The position numbers and the translations under genes are program-made. The notes below the pieces were generated by a model that saw only the letters and a list, made by a program, of their open reading frames with translations, ran no database searches and was not told where the DNA came from. From the NCBI GenBank assembly GCA_900770335.1, contig CAAGKD010000052.1, positions 1 to 27,542 of the forward strand: 27,542 nt of DNA, given 5' to 3'. The number at the start of each line of letters is the position of its first letter. Within the stretch, counting starts at the first letter, position 1. Below, one piece after another: positions 8,372-18,112 of the stretch. Source of the stretch: an uncultured Sutterella sp. (lineage in GTDB: Bacteria; Pseudomonadota; Gammaproteobacteria; Burkholderiales; Burkholderiaceae_F).

Positions 8372-9499
8372 TCACTTGCCGCCATCAAGCGAGCGGACGA
8401 ACCGGTCCGCGCTGTCGCGGATCAGACTGACGGGAATCCTGCCGATCTCCTTGAATCTGCTCTTGAGCACGACGTTCCTCTCCCCGAGAGGCCCCCACAC
8501 CTCGGAATGATCCTCGCCGGACGGGAACTCCTTCTTGCCGCTTCCGTAGATCGCGAGAACCGGAATGTCCATCGCGACCGCGGCATGCACCGCGCTCGTG
8601 TCCGGCGAAATCACGCCCTGGCAGCGCGCCATCAGCCGCAGGGCGTCAAGGTAGCTTTTCGTCCTCACCCGCTTCACGCGCGAGGATTCGTGCAGGTCGA
8701 ACCCCTCCACGTAGAAATGGCCGACATACCGGTCCTGCCCCTCGAACCAGGCGCAAACGGCCGAGATCTGCGCGTCCGAGAGAACCCTGTCTGCATCCCG
8801 TCCGCGGGTGTTGACGTAGATCCAGTCCTCCGCCCGCTCCCGCTCGCAGGGCAAGCTCGGCCAGACGGGCCCGCCGGACCTGCGCGGCGCCTGGAGGCGC
8901 TTGTCCTGACCTAGAGAAGCGTCTCCAGAAAGCAGGGCGTCCGCAAGGTTCACGACATTCCTGAGCCTGTCCGCAAAACGAATGTCGCTGACGTCGAGCC
9001 ATGAACTGAAGATCTGCGCCCGCCGCGCGATCGCCGAGAGCGTCACCACGTGCGTCGGCTTCGTCAGACCGCCGAAGAACGCCTTCCGGAAGTCCCACTC
9101 CCCCTCGTCGTTGTAGCAGAGGTCGATCATGACGTCGAAGTCCCCGCCGCTCGCCCGGGCGCAGTCCCCCGCGTCCATGAAGTTCAGAAGGGGAACATCC
9201 AGGCCCTCATAGATCTCGAAGAGGTTCGCGCTCGTCAGAAGGCTGAATTCGACCCGTTCGCCGAACCGGCTGACGAGCTCCTTCATCAGGCCTCTCACGT
9301 ACATCGCGTCGCCAAAGCATCGCAGCGTGTCCGCCACGAGGATCCTGCGGATGCTCCGAGCGTCCGGGATCCCGACCTTGTCGTTCCGGGCGAGCGCGCC
9401 GTCCCTCAGGCAGGCGTCGATCAGGCCTTCGGTCCTCGCGATCTTTCGCTTGAGAAGCCGCTGCCTGTTCCAGGCTTCAAGCCATTCGCACATGTTCAT
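8372..9499 (-). CDS. Glycosyltransferase family 9 (heptosyltransferase-like)
   Basis: The 375-aa product has the two-domain GT-B layout of ADP-heptose:LPS heptosyltransferases: an N-terminal Rossmann half with ILVADTLRCFGDAMYVRGL (residues ~53-71) and a C-terminal half with the donor-site signature SPDTSAVHAAVAMDIPVLAIYG near residues 310-330. It probably adds a heptose or similar sugar to LPS core or another surface glycan; acceptor and donor are unknown. ATG 9499 is chosen because GGAGG sits 6 nt upstream; ATG 9493 is an alternative. It starts 34 bp after the dnaE stop with no terminator between, so it is probably co-transcribed with dnaE. It converges with ugd, leaving 34 bp. About 50 N-terminal residues, charged and helical, precede the usual family start. 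Confidence 0.85.
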   Translation of the reverse strand: MNMCEWLEAWNRQRLLKRKIARTEGLIDACLRDGALARNDKVGIPDARSIRRILVADTLRCFGDAMYVRGLMKELVSRFGERVEFSLLTSANLFEIYEGLDVPLLNFMDAGDCARASGGDFDVMIDLCYNDEGEWDFRKAFFGGLTKPTHVVTLSAIARRAQIFSSWLDVSDIRFADRLRNVVNLADALLSGDASLGQDKRLQAPRRSGGPVWPSLPCERERAEDWIYVNTRGRDADRVLSDAQISAVCAWFEGQDRYVGHFYVEGFDLHESSRVKRVRTKSYLDALRLMARCQGVISPDTSAVHAAVAMDIPVLAIYGSGKKEFPSGEDHSEVWGPLGERNVVLKSRFKEIGRIPVSLIRDSADRFVRSLDGGK

Positions 9500-9533
9500 G
9501 ACTGACCTCCTCGGAGTTCAACAGAACGCCCGC

Positions 9534-12500
9534 TCACGGATTGCTGACAAGTCCGATGGGAAAGTGGTTGGAGAGCATCATCGCCGACTCCGCGTCCGTG
9601 GCGCGGTTGAGCCGCACGAGGCCGCTTCCTGCGGCAGTGACGCAGCGCACCGAGACGGGGAGCCCCTCCGGCCTGTTGGGCGGCAGCAGCGGCTTCAGGC
9701 GCTTGACGTCCTCGCGCGAGCGGACGGTCACGGTGACGCCGAGCGAGCGCTCGCGGGCGAAGTCCGCAAGGCCCTGGCAGCTGTTGGCGATGACCGAGAG
9801 CTGCTTCTTGTAGTCGTCGAACTTCACCTTTCCGGTGATCGCGATGAAGTCGCCCGCATGGATCCCTGACTTCACGCTCTCCCAGATGTTGCTGTAAAAG
9901 AGCGCGTCAAGCTGCGCGGTGCCGTCGTCGATGCTGACGATGCCGAACGCGCCGCGCTTGCCGACGACCTGCCTCGCCTCGGCAACGAGGCCGCAGAGCT
10001 GCATCTCGGCCTTGGCGGGCAGAAGGTCGAGCAGGCGCCTGCTCCCGAGCATCGGGACGAGCCGGCGGAAGGCGTCATAGGGGTGGCCGCTCACCCAGAA
10101 GCCGTAGACGCTCTTCTCCTCGGCAAGCGCGGTGATGAGCGACCATTCCGGCGCGGACTTCGAGAGCACAGGCGTTTCGACCTCCTCGCCGAAGAGCGCC
10201 CCCTGGCCCATGTGCTCCTGCTGGCTCTTGGAGTACTGGATCGCGTCGCTCACGTTCGCCATGAGCAGGCCCCGCCTCGGGTCGATCGAGTCGAAGGCGC
10301 CCGCCTTGATGAGGCTCTCGAAGAGCTTCTGATTCACCTCCGGCACGCGCCGGGCGAAGTCGAAGATGTCCCGGAAGGGGCCCTCCTCGCGTCGGGTCCG
10401 CATCAACGAATCGACGAGCGAGCGGCTGATGCCCTTGATGGCGCCGAGTCCGAACCGGATGGAGCTCTCGGTCGGAACCGAGAAGAACCAGTCGCTCGCG
10501 TTGATGTCCGCGATCATGAAGTCGATGCCGTTCGCGCGGGCGTCCGTCACGAGCGCCTTCATCTTCTCGCCGTCGTCCATGACCATGCAGAGGTTGGCGG
10601 CGAAGAAGGACGCCGTGTGATGGACCTTGAGATAGGCGGTCTGGTAGGCGACGTAGGAGTAGGCGGCCGCGTGGGACTTGTTGAAGCCGTAGCCGGCGAA
10701 CTTCTCCATGAGGTCGAAGATCTCGGTCGCGGCGGACTCCTTGACGCCGCGCTCGGCGGCGCCCTTGACGAAGACCGCGCGCTGGCGCTTCATCTCCTCG
10801 ACGTTCTTCTTGCCCATGGCGCGGCGCAGCAGGTCCGCGCCGCCCAGGGAATAGCCGCCAACGACCTGCGCGACGCGCATCACCTGCTCCTGGTAGACCA
10901 TGATGCCGTAGGTCTCCTTGAGCACGGGCTCCATGCGGTCGTCCAGGTACTCGACCTTCTCGCGTCCGAACTTTCGGTCGATGAAGGACGGGATGAGGTC
11001 CATCGGCCCGGGCCGGTAGAGCGCGTTCAGGGCGACCAGGTCCTCAAGGCGATCGGGCCGCGCCTGCTTGAGGAGCCCCCGCATGCCCTCGGATTCGAAC
11101 TGGAACACGGCGGCGGTGTTGCCCTGCTGGAAGAGCTCGTAGGTCTCGACGTCGTCGACCGGGATGCGCTCGAGCTCGAAGCGCTGCTCGGGGTAGAGCC
11201 TATCGATGAACTCCACGGCCTTGGCGAGGATCGAGAGCGTCGTGAGGCCGAGGAAGTCGAACTTCACGAGGCCGACGTTCTCGACGTCCTTCTTGTCGAA
11301 CTGGCTGATGGTGTTCTCGGGGCGGCCGTCCGAGTTGTAGAGCGGGCAGAAGTCCGTGAGCTTGCCCGGAGCGATCAGCACGCCGCCCGCGTGCATGCCG
11401 AGGTTGCGCGTGAGGCCCTCAAGGGGCCTCGCGATGCGCAGGATCTCCTTGTACTCGTCGTCGTTCTCAACGGCCGCCCGGAACTCGGGCACCTCCGCCA
11501 TGGCGTCGTCGAGCGTGATGTTCTTGCCCGGGACGGCGGGGATGAGCTTTGAGAGCGCGTCCGTCTTCATGTAGGGGACGTCAAGCGCCCTGCCCACGTC
11601 CCTCACCACGGCCTTGGCGCCCAAGGTGCCGAAGGTCGCGATCTGACTCACGGCGTCGACGCCGTAGGCGCTCTTGACGTACTCGATCGTGCGGTCGCGG
11701 TTGTACTGGCAGAAGTCGACGTCGAAGTCAGGCATCGAGACGCGCTCAGGGTTGAGGAAGCGCTCGAAGAGGAGGTCGAAGTGCAGGGGATCGAGGTCCG
11801 TGATGCCGAGCGAATACGCGACGAGCGATCCCGCGCCCGAGCCGCGGCCCGGCCCCACGGGAACGCCGTTGCGCTTGGACCAGTTGATGAAGTCCTGAAC
11901 GATGAGAAAGTACCCGGGAAACTTCATCCCCTTGATGATGCCGAGCTCGTATTCGAGTCGCTTGTCGTAGTCGGAGCGCTTCGCCTCGAGCACCTTCGGG
12001 TCCGGGTAGAGGAACTCGAGGCGCCGCTGCAGGCCCTCCTTGGCGAGCTTGTCGATGTAGTCGTCAAGCGACATGCCGTCGGGCGTCGGAAAGAGCGGGA
12101 GCTGAGGCTTGGAGAGCACGCCGTCGATGTTGCAGCGCTTGGCGATCTCGACGGAGTTCGCCAGGGCCGCGGGGATGTCCGCGAAGAGCGCGCACATCTC
12201 GTCCTCGCTCTTCAAGTACTGCTCCTCGGTGAAGAGCCTCGAGCGACGGGGATCCTGGAGCGTGTAGCCTTCGGCGATCGCGCAGCGCACCTCGTGCGCC
12301 TCGAAGTCCTCGCGGCTGAGGAACTGGATGGGATGCGTCGCGACGACGGGAAGGTCCTGCTCGACGGCGTAGTTCGCAAGGCGCGCGGTCGCGAGCTCGT
12401 CCGAAGGACGGCCTGCGCGCTGGAGCTCGACGTAGAGCCTTCCGGGAAAGAGGCGCTTGAGGCGCTCGCCGCACTCGACGGCCTGCGCGAAGCGCTTGGC

Positions 12501-12938
12501 GAGAAGGAGCTGTCCGAGCTCGCCCTGGGCGCCCCCCGTGAGCGCGATGAGCCCCTCCGTGCCGCCGTTCTCGAACCACGAGGGGTCGATGAGGCCGCGC
12601 GCCGCGTCGCTCTTCGTGAGGAAGGCTTTCGTGAGCAGGACGCACAGAGAGTGGTAGCCCTCATGGTTCATGCAGAGCACGCCCATGCGGAAGGGCTTCT
12701 TCAGATCCTTGGGGTTGAGGATCCGCAGGTCGCACCCGAGGATCGGCTTGATGCCGGCGGCGAGGGCGTGCGTGTAAAAGCGCAGGCCCCCGAAGATGTT
12801 CATCAGGTCGCAGATGCCCACCGCGACGCCGCCGCTTTTCTCAATGGCGTGGATCATCGGGTCCACCCGGACGATGCCGTCCGTGATGGAGTACTCGGAG
12901 TGGAACCTCAGGTGTATGAAGCGCGGATCGGGGGACAT
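9534..12938 (-). CDS. dnaE: DNA polymerase III subunit alpha
   Basis: The replicative polymerase catalytic subunit. The 1134-aa product starts with a PHP domain (HLRFHSEYSITDG, residues ~9-21). It has GPGRGSGAGSLVAYSLG, the palm motif PDFDVDF (403-409, catalytic Asp404 and Asp406), RPGPMDLIPSFIDRK and GFNKSHAAAYSYVAYQTAYLK. A C-terminal OB-fold region follows (LCGLVAEARQ...GIVSIDDGTAQ). The length fits the ~1130-1170 aa family. The frame stays open about 85 codons further upstream, but that part is Arg/Pro-rich non-coding-like sequence; ATG 12938 begins directly before the conserved PHP start. No good ribosome-binding site is seen. Upstream lies apbE, 145 bp away across two GC-rich hairpins. 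Confidence 0.97.
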   Translation of the reverse strand: MSPDPRFIHLRFHSEYSITDGIVRVDPMIHAIEKSGGVAVGICDLMNIFGGLRFYTHALAAGIKPILGCDLRILNPKDLKKPFRMGVLCMNHEGYHSLCVLLTKAFLTKSDAARGLIDPSWFENGGTEGLIALTGGAQGELGQLLLAKRFAQAVECGERLKRLFPGRLYVELQRAGRPSDELATARLANYAVEQDLPVVATHPIQFLSREDFEAHEVRCAIAEGYTLQDPRRSRLFTEEQYLKSEDEMCALFADIPAALANSVEIAKRCNIDGVLSKPQLPLFPTPDGMSLDDYIDKLAKEGLQRRLEFLYPDPKVLEAKRSDYDKRLEYELGIIKGMKFPGYFLIVQDFINWSKRNGVPVGPGRGSGAGSLVAYSLGITDLDPLHFDLLFERFLNPERVSMPDFDVDFCQYNRDRTIEYVKSAYGVDAVSQIATFGTLGAKAVVRDVGRALDVPYMKTDALSKLIPAVPGKNITLDDAMAEVPEFRAAVENDDEYKEILRIARPLEGLTRNLGMHAGGVLIAPGKLTDFCPLYNSDGRPENTISQFDKKDVENVGLVKFDFLGLTTLSILAKAVEFIDRLYPEQRFELERIPVDDVETYELFQQGNTAAVFQFESEGMRGLLKQARPDRLEDLVALNALYRPGPMDLIPSFIDRKFGREKVEYLDDRMEPVLKETYGIMVYQEQVMRVAQVVGGYSLGGADLLRRAMGKKNVEEMKRQRAVFVKGAAERGVKESAATEIFDLMEKFAGYGFNKSHAAAYSYVAYQTAYLKVHHTASFFAANLCMVMDDGEKMKALVTDARANGIDFMIADINASDWFFSVPTESSIRFGLGAIKGISRSLVDSLMRTRREEGPFRDIFDFARRVPEVNQKLFESLIKAGAFDSIDPRRGLLMANVSDAIQYSKSQQEHMGQGALFGEEVETPVLSKSAPEWSLITALAEEKSVYGFWVSGHPYDAFRRLVPMLGSRRLLDLLPAKAEMQLCGLVAEARQVVGKRGAFGIVSIDDGTAQLDALFYSNIWESVKSGIHAGDFIAITGKVKFDDYKKQLSVIANSCQGLADFARERSLGVTVTVRSREDVKRLKPLLPPNRPEGLPVSVRCVTAAGSGLVRLNRATDAESAMMLSNHFPIGLVSNP

Positions 12939-12971
12939 TGTGGCGGCGGATCGATGAAATGCGAAAGCGGC

Positions 12972-13065
12972 GCGGCCCTTCAAGGCCGCTCCCGAGGGAA
13001 TCGGCCGCGAAGGGTGCGCGCCGCATGCTCGCATGGGCGGCCCCGGCGGATGCTGCAGGGGCCGC
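12972..13065 (-). other. Two GC-rich hairpins between apbE and dnaE
   Basis: GCGGCC/GGCCGC (12972-12977 with 12984-12989, 6-nt loop) and GCGGCCCC/GGGGCCGC (13037-13044 with 13058-13065, 13-nt loop). Neither is followed by a T run on the minus strand, so they are not typical intrinsic terminators. They may block read-through weakly or stabilise the apbE mRNA 3' end. Confidence 0.5.
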
Positions 13066-13083
13066 GGCGGATGAGCGGAGGCG

Positions 13084-14205
13084 TCAGTCTCCGACGAAGC
13101 GCATGACAAGCCCCTCGTCGTACGGCTGAATCTTATCGCGGAGCGCCGCCGAGACGAGCGCGTCCCTGAGATTGTCCCGCAGGAGCACCGCATGCACGTC
13201 CGGATGGTCGCGCAGGAACGCCCCGGCCTTCTCCCAGCCCATGGCGAAGAGCGCCGTGCACAGGGCGTCCGCCCGGGCGCCGTTCCTGTCGACGATCGTC
13301 ACGGAGGCGACGTCCGTCGTGACGGGCCGGCCCGTCACGGGGCTGAGAATGTGCCCGTACCGACGGTCGTTCTTCTCGAAGTTGCGCTCGTAGGCGCCCG
13401 AGGTGATGACGTTCTCGTCCGAGGCGGAGACGACCGCGAAGTAGTCGCCCCGCGTCTTGTCGGGGCTCTGCAGGCCGATGCGCCAGGGCTTGCCCGGCGT
13501 CTTCTCGCCCATGGCGACGATGTTGCCGCCGAGGTCGAGAAGCGCATGCGTCGCGCCCGCCTCGCGCAGCCTCTCGGCGAGCTTCTCGCCGATGTAGCCC
13601 TTGGCGATGGCGCCCATGTCGACGCTCTGGCCCGGCGCGATCCGCATGAACCACTCCCCGCTCTCCTCCCAGACGCGCACGTTCCGGTGGTCGATCAGGC
13701 GAAGCGCCGCGCTGATCGATTCGTCGCTCGGCACCTCGTCGCCGCCGAAGCCGATTTTCCACAGGTTGACGAGCGGCCCGATCATCGGTTCGAACGCGCC
13801 GCCCGTCTCGTCGGCGATCCGCAGGGCCTCGAGCGACATCTGCGCGATCTCGGGCGTCACGCGGACGGCCTCGCCCGCGCGGCGGTTGACCTCGCTCAAG
13901 GGCGTCGCCTTGTGCACGCTCATCATGTCGTCAAAGCGCGTCACCTCCTTTTCGACGAGGTCCGCGAAGCGCTTCACGTCCTCGGGGCTCCGGCCGAGGA
14001 GCCTCGCCCGGACGAGCGTTCCCATGTGAAGCGTCGTCGTGCTGAGCTCATACTCGGACGGCTCCTCCGCCGGAGCTGCGGCGGCGGCCGCAGCCGGGTC
14101 AGCCGTCGTCTGCGCGAACGCGCATTGGGAGGTCGCAAGGGGCGCAGCGGCCGCGATGCAGAGCATCGCCGCGAGCAAGGCCTTCTGAAGGGCTTTCTGA
14201 ACCAT
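13084..14205 (-). CDS. apbE: FAD:protein FMN transferase (ApbE)
   Basis: A periplasmic flavin transferase that uses FAD to attach FMN covalently to Thr/Ser of FMN-binding domains. The 373-aa product starts with a hydrophobic export signal (residues ~8-31, likely cleaved after AFA). ApbE landmarks follow: MGTLVRARL and ALVEK-type FAD-site residues near 65-85, VDMGAIAKGYIGEKLA, LLDLGGNIVAMG, VITSGAYERNFE, HILSPVTGRPV and ADALCTALFAMG. ATG 14205 is chosen because it begins the signal peptide; the open frame continues 35 codons upstream without coding character. It lies directly downstream of a secreted FMN-binding protein, its probable substrate, across an intrinsic terminator only 48 nt before the start. 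This suggests apbE is made at lower level by read-through. Confidence 0.95.
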   Translation of the reverse strand: MVQKALQKALLAAMLCIAAAAPLATSQCAFAQTTADPAAAAAAAPAEEPSEYELSTTTLHMGTLVRARLLGRSPEDVKRFADLVEKEVTRFDDMMSVHKATPLSEVNRRAGEAVRVTPEIAQMSLEALRIADETGGAFEPMIGPLVNLWKIGFGGDEVPSDESISAALRLIDHRNVRVWEESGEWFMRIAPGQSVDMGAIAKGYIGEKLAERLREAGATHALLDLGGNIVAMGEKTPGKPWRIGLQSPDKTRGDYFAVVSASDENVITSGAYERNFEKNDRRYGHILSPVTGRPVTTDVASVTIVDRNGARADALCTALFAMGWEKAGAFLRDHPDVHAVLLRDNLRDALVSAALRDKIQPYDEGLVMRFVGD

Positions 14206-14253
14206 GTGTCTCGTCCCGAAGCAGGCGCCTCGGGGTGAAAAGGAAAGACGGGA

Positions 14254-14287
14254 ATAAAAAAGGGGGACGCCGCGAAGCGGTCCCCCT
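14254..14287 (-). terminator. Intrinsic terminator between the FMN-binding gene and apbE
   Basis: Minus-strand AGGGGGAC (14287-14280) pairs with GTCCCCCT (14268-14261) and is followed by TTTTTATTCC. It is 45 nt after the FMN-binding gene stop and 48 nt before the apbE start. Confidence 0.88.
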
Positions 14288-14331
14288 GCGGACGGTCGAA
14301 GGCGGTTCACGCCTTCAGCGCGGATCCGTGA

Positions 14332-14661
14332 TTACTGAGCCTTGGAGAGGGCGTCCTTGACTGCAGCCTTGATGCCCTCGGAGGAGAGCGTGGCGCCGCC
14401 GACGGAGTCAACGCCCTCGACGCCGTTCTTCTTGACGATCTCGGGGATCATCTGCTCGATCGGAGCGGCGATGATCATCTCGGTCTCGCCGTGCTTGAGA
14501 ACCTTGACGTCGGCGATCTTGCCGTCCTTGACGTCGACCTGGACGGAGATGACGGACTCGCGGCCCTTGCCTTCGCCCGTGTAGGAGCCGTCCTTGTAGG
14601 TGGCGGCCTGAGCGCCGACGGCGAGGAGAGCGGCGGCAGTGGCGACGATGATCTTCTTCAT
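14332..14661 (-). CDS. Secreted FMN-binding domain protein (covalent flavoprotein)
   Basis: A 109-aa protein with a signal peptide (residues 1-20, cleavage probably after AQA or AQAA) and a single FMN_bind domain. Its DSVGGATLSS (85-94) matches the flavinylation consensus Dxx(S/T)GAT, in which ApbE attaches FMN to the Thr, here Thr91; the residue before GAT is Gly rather than Ser/Thr. The product should be a small soluble periplasmic electron carrier. The start at 14661 is supported by GAAGG upstream and by the signal peptide; the frame runs upstream without coding character. The gene ends in a terminator, after which apbE follows. No flavocytochrome, NqrB/C, RnfG or membrane partner is present in the window, so its redox partners are unknown. 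Confidence 0.92.
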   Translation of the reverse strand: MKKIIVATAAALLAVGAQAATYKDGSYTGEGKGRESVISVQVDVKDGKIADVKVLKHGETEMIIAAPIEQMIPEIVKKNGVEGVDSVGGATLSSEGIKAAVKDALSKAQ

Positions 14662-14782
14662 GATTGCGATACCTTCGAAAATATGTGCGTCCTTGCGGGA
14701 CGAACCCTGCCGGAGCCCGGGCCCCGACGGATGCGCGCCCGAGGCGTGCGGTAGGTGATGACGCTGCGCAGAAAGTGAGTGC

Positions 14783-14820
14783 GATGCCTCGTCCCGCAGC
14801 TGACGAGGCATCATATCATA
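14783..14820 (-). promoter_or_regulatory. Inverted repeat and possible -10 in the leader of the FMN-binding gene
   Basis: GATGCCTCGTC (14783-14793) and GACGAGGCATC (14802-14812) form a perfect 11-bp inverted repeat with an 8-nt spacer. Directly upstream on the minus strand is TATGATATGAT (14820-14810), which could serve as a -10; no good -35 is seen. No T run follows in either direction. It could be an operator or a 5' mRNA stem-loop. The 14662-14887 interval holds nothing else I can name. Confidence 0.5.
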
Positions 14821-14887
14821 GGGAAAATCCCGATCCCTCGGCGACATCCCCCTTCGGGGCATATGCCTTGGTATTAAGCAGTAACGC

Positions 14888-16954
<2,067 letters not shown>

Positions 16955-16970
16955 CGCGTTCCTGTACTGG

Positions 16971-17015
16971 GAGAAAATCCGGGTCCGCCGCGCGCCGGCG
17001 GGCGCGCGCGGACCC
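16971..17015 (-). terminator. Terminator-like hairpin in the glnS leader
   Basis: On the minus strand GGGTCC...GGACCC forms a 15-bp stem (17015-17001 with 16996-16981, one bulged C at 16989) closed by a 4-nt loop, followed by GGATTTTCTC. It ends 27 nt before the glnS start and begins 46 nt after the preceding gene's stop. It may be that gene's terminator or a leader attenuator; there is no room for a glnS promoter after it. A TAAAAT at about 17045 is a weak -10 candidate before it. Confidence 0.65.
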
Positions 17016-17061
17016 TCAAACAATCTGAGGGAAATTTTTGAATTTTAGCGCCGTGACGCCG

Positions 17062-17985
17062 TCAGTGATTCGCCGCGCGCCTGGGCAGTCGAAGAATGAG
17101 GCTCGAGGTGTCGAGCCGCCCGCCTCCCTGCGCGCTCACCTCGTCGTAGAAGTCGAGCGCCCGGCGGGTCATCTCAAGATTCGAGCCGTTCCGCGCGGCC
17201 TCGTCGATCGCGATGCGCAGGTCCTTGCGCATCCAGTCGACGGCGAAGCCGAAGTCAAAGCGGTTCTCGACCATCGTTTCGCCGCGGTTGACCATCTGCC
17301 AGGAGGAGGCCGCCCCTCCGGAGAGGGCCGCGAGGAGCGCCTTCATGTCCAGGCCCGCATTCATGCCGAAGGCAAGACCCTCCGCGAGCCCCTGCACGCA
17401 CCCGGCGATGCAGATCTGGTTGACCATCTTCGCAAGCTGCCCCGAGCCGACGGCGCCGAAGTGCGTCGTCTGGCGCCCGTAGGCGCAAAGGAAGGGGCGG
17501 ACCGCGTCAAGATCCTCCTTCGCGCCTCCGCAGAAGACCGTGAGGCACCCCTTCTCCGCGCCCGCCTGGCCGCCCGAGACCGGAGCGTCGATCCAGCCGA
17601 CGCGGCGCCCGGCCGCCTCGGCGGCGAGCTCGCGCTCCACGCGCGCGCTCGCCGTCGTGTGGTCGACGAAGACCGCGCCCTCGCGCATGCCCGCGAGCGC
17701 GCCGGAGTCGCCGAGAACAACGCTTCTGAGATCATCGTCGTTGCCGACGCAGGCGAAGACGACGTCCGCGCCTGAGGCCGCCTCGCGCGGCGACGCCGCG
17801 GTCCGGCCGCCGAAGGCGTCCCGCCAGCGCGCGGCCTTCGAGGCCGTTCGATTCCAGACGCAGACGTCGAATCCGGCGCGGACGAGGTGCCCCGCCATGG
17901 GAAAGCCCATCACGCCAAGGCCGATGAAGGCCGCGCTGCGGGGCGCGTTCGAGGCGTTCAAAGCGTTCGAAATGCTCTCTGCCAT
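17062..17985 (-). CDS. 3-hydroxyisobutyrate dehydrogenase-family NAD(P)-dependent oxidoreductase
   Basis: A 307-aa cytoplasmic beta-hydroxyacid dehydrogenase. It has the dinucleotide-binding FIGLGVMGFPMA (residues 20-31), substrate-site DAPVSGG (133-139), and the catalytic GSGQLAKMVNQ with Lys186 and Asn189. Relatives oxidise 3-hydroxyisobutyrate or reduce tartronate semialdehyde (GarR/GlxR); the substrate cannot be settled here. ATG 17985 is supported by AAGGAG 10 nt upstream. The extra N-terminal residues include SNALNASNA, encoded by three copies of a 9-bp repeat (17945-17971). It follows the racemase gene but is separated by a terminator that ends right at its ribosome-binding site. Confidence 0.9.
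   Translation of the reverse strand: MAESISNALNASNAPRSAAFIGLGVMGFPMAGHLVRAGFDVCVWNRTASKAARWRDAFGGRTAASPREAASGADVVFACVGNDDDLRSVVLGDSGALAGMREGAVFVDHTTASARVERELAAEAAGRRVGWIDAPVSGGQAGAEKGCLTVFCGGAKEDLDAVRPFLCAYGRQTTHFGAVGSGQLAKMVNQICIAGCVQGLAEGLAFGMNAGLDMKALLAALSGGAASSWQMVNRGETMVENRFDFGFAVDWMRKDLRIAIDEAARNGSNLEMTRRALDFYDEVSAQGGGRLDTSSLILRLPRRAANH
17945..17971. repeat. 9-bp repeat, three copies (GCGTTCRAR)
   Basis: GCGTTCGAG, GCGTTCAAA and GCGTTCGAA lie head to tail inside the 5' end of the dehydrogenase gene. A two-copy relative, CCGTTCGAA-CCGTTCAAA, lies at 2762-2779 in the transferase remnant. Confidence 0.85.
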
Positions 17986-18003
17986 TTCCAAGCGACTCCT
18001 TGA

Positions 18004-18056
18004 GGAAAAAATGAAAACGGCGCCTCCCGACCGCAGAACAGCGGGACCGGCGCCGT
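18004..18056 (-). terminator. Intrinsic terminator between racemase and dehydrogenase genes
   Basis: Minus-strand ACGGCGCC (18056-18049) pairs with GGCGCCGT (18024-18017), with an inner CCGC/GCGG helix, followed by TTTCATTTTTTCC. It begins 57 nt after the racemase stop and ends about 3 nt before the AAGGAG ribosome-binding site of the dehydrogenase. Confidence 0.88.
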
Positions 18057-18112
18057 CGGAGATCAGGCCGAGGAAGACCGCGATGAAAGCGCGCTCCGCG
18101 GCCGAAAGAGCG

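Noticed and set aside
10083..13106. Long plus-strand open frames opposite dnaE (10083-11552, 11781-13106)
   Set aside because: They are shadows of dnaE caused by high third-position GC; no recognisable motifs.
12939..13193. N-terminal extension of DnaE by 85 residues
   Set aside because: The extension is Arg/Ser/Pro-rich, overlaps the apbE 3' end, and precedes the conserved PHP start; ATG 12938 is preferred.
14662..14812. FMN riboswitch in the leader of the FMN-binding gene
   Set aside because: I could not find the conserved RFN-element core; only the inverted repeat is supported.
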